From assembly GCF_023229105.1 (NCBI RefSeq), contig NZ_JALNZY010000037.1, forward strand, positions 1 through 19,141: a DNA stretch of 19,141 bases. The letters run 5' to 3'. Each line of letters opens with the position of its first letter. Positions within the stretch are counted from its first letter, which is position 1. The notes beneath the pieces are model-generated. The model did not search any database, was not told the DNA's origin, and saw nothing but the letters and a program-made list of their open reading frames with translations. Below are positions 14,374 to 19,141 of the stretch, in pieces. A program made the position numbers and the translations under genes. This stretch comes from Sulfurimonas sp. GTDB lineage: Bacteria > Campylobacterota > Campylobacteria > Campylobacterales > Sulfurimonadaceae.

Positions 14374-16281
14374 ATGTTTAAAAATTTAAGTATTCATAAA
14401 AAGATGAATTACTTTGTAACCATGGTTGCAGTCTCCGTTTTTTCTGCTGCTTTTTCTATATTTTTAGCGATGGGGCATATCGAATCAAAATATGAACATC
14501 TCCATAGCAACTCTATGTTAGGCGCTTTGACAACTCTTAAGATAGAAAAAAATCTCAATTACACAAGCAGATTATCAAGAGACATTATGCTCGGTGGAGA
14601 TTATGACAAAAATATACAAAGACTTGATAAAACGCTTCAAGAGATTGAGGGTCATTTTACTCTCTTAGAAAAACTTATGGAAAATGAGGACTCTTTAAGT
14701 ATGGTTAAGGAGGCTAAAAATTCCACTATGCTCTTTTTGCAAAATACTCTAAAGATGATGAAATCTTTGGATTCTAAAGAGATAAGATATGATAAAGACA
14801 CAATATACGCCAACTACTCTAAAGAGCTAACTCCCTTTGCAAACGCTTCAAGAGAGTCATTTGCAAAGCTTGTTAAGCATAAGTCTAAAGAGCTAGATGA
14901 GGATTCGGTTGATTTGGCAAATGAAATAACTTTCTTTAAAACTTTAGCTCTTATTGCCGGGATTCTTGTCGGGGTCGTTGTCTTAGTTTTAGCAACTGTT
15001 ATAAGAAAATCCATAACCTCTGGAATTAGCGAGTTTACCTCTTTAATCAGTTTTGTAGCAAAAGGTGATTTTAGCCACAAGACAGCATCTACCCAAAGGG
15101 ATACGGATCAAAGGGATACGGAGCTGGGCATTATGGGGTGTGAATTATCTCAACTTATTAAACATACCCAAAACCTTATACATGAAATTAATATGACAAT
15201 AACTGATGCCTCAAGAGGTGTATTTACTCACCGTATTTCATCGGAGGGGATGAGCGGCGAATTCGTAGATGCTATACAGAGCGTTGGAAAAAGTATAGAG
15301 TTTATGAAAACTCAACATCAAAAAGCTCAAAGAGATATCTTTAACTCAAAAATCAGTTCAAGAAGCGTAAATGTAACTGAATCCCTCTCTATGATTATCT
15401 CTGATTTAGATGAAAATCTTCATAACTTAAAGTCAGTTACATCTGCAACAAAGCAGGCTTCTGAATTAGCGAACAACTCAAGAAACGATATAGTTGACAT
15501 TACTAGCGAGCTAAATACCCTAAATGAGCAAGTAAACATCAATAACGACAGCATTGGCGAAATAGCAAGCCAAGCAAATGAGATAACCTCTGTAATTCAG
15601 CTAATAACAGATATTGCTGACCAAACCAATCTACTAGCATTAAATGCTGCTATAGAGGCAGCACGTGCAGGTGAGCATGGACGCGGATTTGCAGTTGTTG
15701 CTGATGAAGTAAGAAAACTTGCCGAGAGAACTCATAAAGCTACGGGAGAGATTTCTGTATCTATTAAATCACTTCAACAAAATATGAGTGAGATTCAAAC
15801 AAGTTCGGACAATATGAAACAAACAGTAGAGGGCTCTACGCAGAAGATAAACGGTTTTGAAGGCACACTAATAGAGCTAAGTGAAAACTCTTCAAAAATT
15901 GTAGATTTCTCTTACAAAATGGAAAACAGCATATTTATAGTTCTTGCAAAACTAGACCAGATACTCTTTAAATCACGTGCTTACAACTCAATAATATCTC
16001 TGAAAAATGTCGTGCCTTCAAAAAGTGGAGATAAGTGCCGCCTTGGAGAGTGGTGTTCAGAGGAAGGCAAAGCAAGATTTGCCCGCACGCAATCTTTTGC
16101 CAAACTAGATGCTCCTCGCATAAATGTAAGCAAAAAAGTTCATGAAAACCTTAGTTTTCTTGAAAAAGATGCGCAAACAGAGACTCTAAAAAATGCAGAT
16201 AAAATTATAGAAAATTTTGACGAGATGGAGAAGGTCTCTTCTGAAGTCTTTGAATTACTCGATAAGATGCTAAAAGAGTAA
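14374..16281 (+). CDS. Methyl-accepting chemotaxis protein with a degenerate CZB domain
   Basis: 635-residue transmembrane chemoreceptor. TM1 about 12-33; periplasmic helical sensor about 34-186; TM2 about 187-209; HAMP region about 210-320; signalling domain with the hairpin tip IADQTNLLALNAAIEAARAG and GRGFAVVADEVRKLAERT (414-453); C-terminal CZB (chemoreceptor zinc-binding) domain about 520-635. The CZB signature CRLGEW is present at 555-560. The three His ligands known from CZB proteins are replaced: Gln529 (LDQILFK), Arg582 and Ser586 (PRINVS), the last two at exactly +27 and +31 from the Cys, the spacing of His79 and His83 from Cys52 in the E. coli DgcZ domain. Start ATG 14374 with AAGGA six bases upstream. 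A 15-base tandem duplication lies in the HAMP region (15094-15123). Confidence 0.94.
   Translation: MFKNLSIHKKMNYFVTMVAVSVFSAAFSIFLAMGHIESKYEHLHSNSMLGALTTLKIEKNLNYTSRLSRDIMLGGDYDKNIQRLDKTLQEIEGHFTLLEKLMENEDSLSMVKEAKNSTMLFLQNTLKMMKSLDSKEIRYDKDTIYANYSKELTPFANASRESFAKLVKHKSKELDEDSVDLANEITFFKTLALIAGILVGVVVLVLATVIRKSITSGISEFTSLISFVAKGDFSHKTASTQRDTDQRDTELGIMGCELSQLIKHTQNLIHEINMTITDASRGVFTHRISSEGMSGEFVDAIQSVGKSIEFMKTQHQKAQRDIFNSKISSRSVNVTESLSMIISDLDENLHNLKSVTSATKQASELANNSRNDIVDITSELNTLNEQVNINNDSIGEIASQANEITSVIQLITDIADQTNLLALNAAIEAARAGEHGRGFAVVADEVRKLAERTHKATGEISVSIKSLQQNMSEIQTSSDNMKQTVEGSTQKINGFEGTLIELSENSSKIVDFSYKMENSIFIVLAKLDQILFKSRAYNSIISLKNVVPSKSGDKCRLGEWCSEEGKARFARTQSFAKLDAPRINVSKKVHENLSFLEKDAQTETLKNADKIIENFDEMEKVSSEVFELLDKMLKE
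15094..15123 (+). repeat. 15-bp tandem duplication inside the chemoreceptor gene
   Basis: CAAAGGGATACGGAT (15094-15108) is followed directly by CAAAGGGATACGGAG (15109-15123), one base different. It is in frame and encodes QRDTD-QRDTE (residues 241-250), after the HAMP start and inside a polar loop. Confidence 0.8.
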
Positions 16282-16297
16282 TTTATAGTGTTTCTTT

Positions 16298-16666
16298 TTA
16301 CTCCCACTCCTCATATTTGGAGTTGGAGTATTTGTCTTTTTTATAACGTCTTGCATTTTTAGTTTTATCAAGTTGGTTTGTTTCGTATAAAATCTCATCT
16401 TTAATATCTTGGACATCTTTATCACTATCTTCATAAGAGATTATCTTTTTAACCAGTTTTTGTAAATCCTGTAAGTCCCCCTTGTAAAGAGCTATCTCCT
16501 CTACTTTTTGAAGAACTTTTAAACTATTTTGTATCTTTTTATCATATCCCTCTTTAGAGAGATCCGTTGTAGTAGATAAATAGGAGACAATTCCTCTGTG
16601 AAATCTCTCTAAAGCTCTTATGTATCGAAGTCTATGTGCATTGTCTATCGCTTTTTGTGATGCCAT
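16298..16666 (-). CDS. Small unknown charged helical protein
   Basis: 122 residues that I do not recognise. It is soluble-looking, Lys/Asp/Glu/Tyr rich, probably two or three long helices (AHRLRYIRALERFHRGIVSY near 10-29; a coiled-coil-like stretch about 45-100), with a basic then acidic tail RRYKKDKYSNSKYEEWE. No Cys, signal peptide or membrane segment. AGGTAAG sits before the ATG. Convergent with the chemoreceptor gene (16 bases apart) and divergent from the rhodanese gene with a 63-base gap that must hold both promoters. Confidence 0.72.
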   Translation of the reverse strand: MASQKAIDNAHRLRYIRALERFHRGIVSYLSTTTDLSKEGYDKKIQNSLKVLQKVEEIALYKGDLQDLQKLVKKIISYEDSDKDVQDIKDEILYETNQLDKTKNARRYKKDKYSNSKYEEWE

Positions 16667-16729
16667 TTCTTACCTATTATTTATTTATAGATACAATTAT
16701 ACACTTAATTTTAAGCGTGGAGCGTTGTT

Positions 16730-17128
16730 TTGAAAAAAGTCTTTTTATCTCTTTTGTTTTTATCCCTATCTCTTTTTGCTTCCATAAAAAACGAGGAAGC
16801 ATCTATGGAACTACTCCGTTTAAATATACCTATAGTTGATATTAGAACATCAGCAGAATGGAAAGAAACGGGTCTTTTAAAAGGTTCTATACCCATTATG
16901 CTCTTTGATGAAAAAGGAAAGTATGACCTTAAGGATTTTTTAGAAAAATTAAATAGTGCGGTTGATACAAAAAAACCTTTTGCCCTTATCTGTAGAACAG
17001 GGAGCAGAACAAAAATTTTAGCGCAGTTTTTATCTCAAAAAATGGGTTATGATGTCATTAACCTTAAAAGTGGCATCTTATATGCCAAATATATAAAATT
17101 GCCAATTTTACCCTACAAAGCAAACTAA
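16730..17128 (+). CDS. Exported single-domain rhodanese-like protein
   Basis: 132 residues with a Sec signal peptide (MKKVFLSLLFLSLSLFA, cleavage near 17-18) and one rhodanese domain. The active-site loop CRTGSR (88-93) contains the catalytic Cys88 that would carry a persulfide, and VDIRTSAEW (36-44) is the usual N-terminal rhodanese element. The expected location is the periplasm, where such proteins move sulfane sulfur or handle polysulfide, which fits a sulfur-metabolising host. The start is TTG at 16730, supported by GGAG at 16719-16722. No partner gene is adjacent apart from the possible 37-residue peptide that follows. Confidence 0.88.
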   Translation: MKKVFLSLLFLSLSLFASIKNEEASMELLRLNIPIVDIRTSAEWKETGLLKGSIPIMLFDEKGKYDLKDFLEKLNSAVDTKKPFALICRTGSRTKILAQFLSQKMGYDVINLKSGILYAKYIKLPILPYKAN

Positions 17129-17130
17129 TT

Positions 17131-17244
17131 TTGCAGTTTTTAAAATTTATATTTTATTTCTTTACAAGAGTTGCGCTTATATTTGCTTTTATAGCCTTGA
17201 TAATTTTTCTACTTTGGGCTCTGCTACGCGCTCTTTTTCTCTAA
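17131..17244 (+). CDS. Possible 37-residue single-pass membrane peptide
   Basis: An open frame begins TTG at 17131, two bases after the rhodanese stop, and ends TAA at 17242-17244. It encodes about 37 residues that are almost entirely hydrophobic, with the composition of one membrane helix (core ALIFAFIALIIFLLWALL). It overlaps the 3' end of the convergent RND gene by 21 bases. It has no ribosome site of its own and could be made only by coupling with the rhodanese gene. T-rich DNA readily gives such frames, so this is tentative. Confidence 0.25.
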   Translation: MQFLKFIFYFFTRVALIFAFIALIIFLLWALLRALFL

Positions 17245-19141
17245 AATATCAGGCGGCTCTATTTTATTAACCATTGCATAAAGTGTCGGCAGATATATTA
17301 GATTCAAAAGTGTTCCCCAAAGCAATCCAAATCCTAAAGATATAGCTATCGGTTGTAGTATAACTGCTTGACCGCTAGCATAAAATATAAGAGAAAACAG
17401 ACCTAAAAAAGTTGTTACAGATGTTATTACAATCGGGCGGAGTCTATGTTTTGCCCGTTGTAAAAACTCCTCTACCTTGTGAGTTCTATGTAAAAAATCA
17501 AGCATTATTATCCCGTCATTTATAACAACACCTGCAAGTCCTAAAATTCCTATCACAGAGGACATAGTAAGATTTATTCCCAGCAGTTTGTGTCCAATAA
17601 GTGCACCCAGCACAGAAAGAGGAATAACGCTCATAACCATAAGGACATATTTTATTTTTGAAAAAATAAGCAGCAGGGTTAGAAAAATCAAAAATATTGC
17701 GAATAATATCGCTTTTTTCATATCACTTTTAAGCTGTTCATTTTTCTCTTTTTCTCCCAGAAGCTCAATAGTTACCCCCATCTTTGCTATCTCTTCAAGC
17801 GTAGGTTTTAACTCCTGCAAAACCTCCTCTGAGGTTATATTTCTTTTATCTACATTTGCAAAAACAGTTTTTATAATATTTCCGTTTAGTTTGTTTATCT
17901 TTTCATAATCTTTTACTTTATCAATATCTGCAATATCGGATAGTTTTACATATCTGCCGTCTCCAAGAGGCATGTTAAAACCTAAAAAGGCATCTATGCT
18001 ATCTTTTGCGCTATCCTCTGTTCTTATCTCCATAATACCTAAATCATTAAATGTAGTTCCCTGTTTTTGCTCTAAAAAATATGCGCTTAGTATCTTTGCA
18101 ACGGCTGCTTCACTTAATCCCAAACTTTCGCCGTAAGAGTTTATCTTAATCTTAAACTCCATTTTTCCATATTTTATATTATCACTAAAATCTTTAATAT
18201 GCTCTATTTTTGAGAGCCTCTCTTCTAATTGCATTATCCCTTTTTGAAGCATCTCATCGTTACTTCCGGATAGATTAATCTGAATATCACTTCTTATAAG
18301 CCCGGGCTTATCTTCCATGACACCGAGATCTTCCATTTCATACTTCTTTTTATAGACACTTATTATCTCTTTGGCACGAGGCGAGAGTTCAAAAGTCTGT
18401 TTTAGTCTTCTCTTGTTCGGATTATTGAACTCAAAACTAAGATTTAAAATAGGATTTAAATATTTATCTATCCAGTTTGTATTTACCCTGTCATAAAGCT
18501 CCATAGTAATCATAAAAACACTATTATTTCTTTGTGTCTCACCAGAGAGGCTTCTTCTATAGCCTACAACTGATGATATTGCCTTAAGAGAAAACTCCTC
18601 CGCATGCTCCATCAGCTCTGCTTCTATCTCTTTTGATATCTCATATGTATCCCCTAAAGGGGTGTTAATATCCAATTTTCCTGATATATAGAGATAGTTT
18701 CCGTCAAAATTTGGAAAAAATTGAAATTTCATAGAGTTAGCCGTATAAAAAGTAGCTAATGGAATCAAAACTATAAAGAGCAAAAGCGATAGTTCCTTAT
18801 GGTGTAAAAAACGCAAAATCACTCTCTCATAAAGATTTTGAAACGGCACCCAACTGATAAGATTGTTACTTTTTCTCAAAAATTCCTGTGCATGAAGCGG
18901 CAAAAAGAAGAAACTCTCAATCAAGGAACCCATCAAAATTATAATTACGGTGATTGGAATTAATAATATAAAAAGAGCTATCTCCCCTTGCATCATAAAA
19001 ATCGGCAAAAACGCTACTACCGTAGTAATTGTTGCAAGAGTTACGGGAAGCATCATCTCTTTAGTGCCGGCTACTGCAGCATCATAGTTACTCATCCCCT
19101 CATCTATATAGCGCTGTATATTTTCACTTACGACAATCGCA
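17224..19141 (-). CDS. RND-family efflux transporter, C-terminal part (partial)
   Basis: The frame stays open to the window edge: the 15 codons before the ATG at 19095 read AIVVSENIQRYIDEG, a standard internal RND sequence, so about 639 residues of a ~1000-residue inner-membrane proton-driven pump are present. Seen: the end of the first TM bundle (LATITTVVAFLPIFMM; the pair of long helices that follow), the second periplasmic porter region about 130-430 of the visible part, and the second TM bundle including SVIGILGLAGVVINDGIIML and LRPIVITSVTTFLGL. The stop TAG is at 17224-17226. It resembles the HAE1/AcrB-like rather than the CzcA-like branch, but the substrate cannot be told. Its adaptor and outer-membrane partners would lie outside the window. 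Confidence 0.92.
   Translation of the reverse strand, partial: AIVVSENIQRYIDEGMSNYDAAVAGTKEMMLPVTLATITTVVAFLPIFMMQGEIALFILLIPITVIIILMGSLIESFFFLPLHAQEFLRKSNNLISWVPFQNLYERVILRFLHHKELSLLLFIVLIPLATFYTANSMKFQFFPNFDGNYLYISGKLDINTPLGDTYEISKEIEAELMEHAEEFSLKAISSVVGYRRSLSGETQRNNSVFMITMELYDRVNTNWIDKYLNPILNLSFEFNNPNKRRLKQTFELSPRAKEIISVYKKKYEMEDLGVMEDKPGLIRSDIQINLSGSNDEMLQKGIMQLEERLSKIEHIKDFSDNIKYGKMEFKIKINSYGESLGLSEAAVAKILSAYFLEQKQGTTFNDLGIMEIRTEDSAKDSIDAFLGFNMPLGDGRYVKLSDIADIDKVKDYEKINKLNGNIIKTVFANVDKRNITSEEVLQELKPTLEEIAKMGVTIELLGEKEKNEQLKSDMKKAILFAIFLIFLTLLLIFSKIKYVLMVMSVIPLSVLGALIGHKLLGINLTMSSVIGILGLAGVVINDGIIMLDFLHRTHKVEEFLQRAKHRLRPIVITSVTTFLGLFSLIFYASGQAVILQPIAISLGFGLLWGTLLNLIYLPTLYAMVNKIEPPDILEKKSA

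Noticed and set aside
1..19141. CRISPR, insertion sequence, prophage or toxin-antitoxin locus
   Set aside because: No regularly spaced repeats, transposase, terminal inverted repeats, phage genes or toxin-like pairs were seen; the window reads as core chromosome with some lineage-specific genes.

Overview
The window looks like chromosome from a Campylobacterota (epsilonproteobacterial) chemolithotroph of the Sulfurimonas type. This rests on the low-GC coding, on a fused ispDF, on the neighbourhood mrp / ispDF / HP1021-like regulator / sat-like / pgpA (an order I recall from Campylobacter jejuni, where mrp is also divergent), and on the many sensory proteins. Genus assignment is by protein resemblance only; no rRNA or tRNA is present to test it.

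Layout. 1-587: 3' end of glmS. 656-2515: a membrane diguanylate cyclase with a periplasmic c-type heme motif. 2610-5195, minus strand: mrp (apbC-type ATPase) and thiC. 5398-9085, plus strand: a tightly coupled operon ispDF - atypical response regulator - ATP-sulfurylase-like protein - pgpA, with start/stop overlaps. 9216-12316, minus strand: a four-gene operon read as TorD-family chaperone -> multi-cluster 4Fe-4S protein -> shikimate-dehydrogenase-like protein -> unknown helical protein. 12413-13768, minus: glutamate dehydrogenase. 13845-16281, plus: a small membrane protein and a chemoreceptor with a C-terminal CZB domain. 16298-16666, minus: small unknown protein. 16730-17128, plus: exported rhodanese, followed by a possible 37-residue membrane peptide. 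17224-19141, minus: C-terminal part of an RND efflux transporter that runs off the window.

How the parts fit. The ispDF operon joins isoprenoid precursor synthesis, a phosphorylation-independent regulator and phospholipid synthesis. The TorD operon looks like a maturation or electron-transfer module for a molybdoenzyme whose catalytic subunit is not in the window. Several proteins are recognisable family members that have lost the residues defining the family's chemistry: the response regulator (phospho-Asp replaced by Ser), the Sat-like protein (sulfate-binding Gln and Arg gone), the AroE-like protein (catalytic Lys and Asp gone), Mrp (CxxC gone) and the chemoreceptor CZB domain (three His ligands gone). 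Together with a family of structured intergenic repeats (three copies), these are the main points of interest. I saw no CRISPR array, insertion sequence, phage gene, tRNA or rRNA. No stretch longer than about 200 bases lacks a gene.
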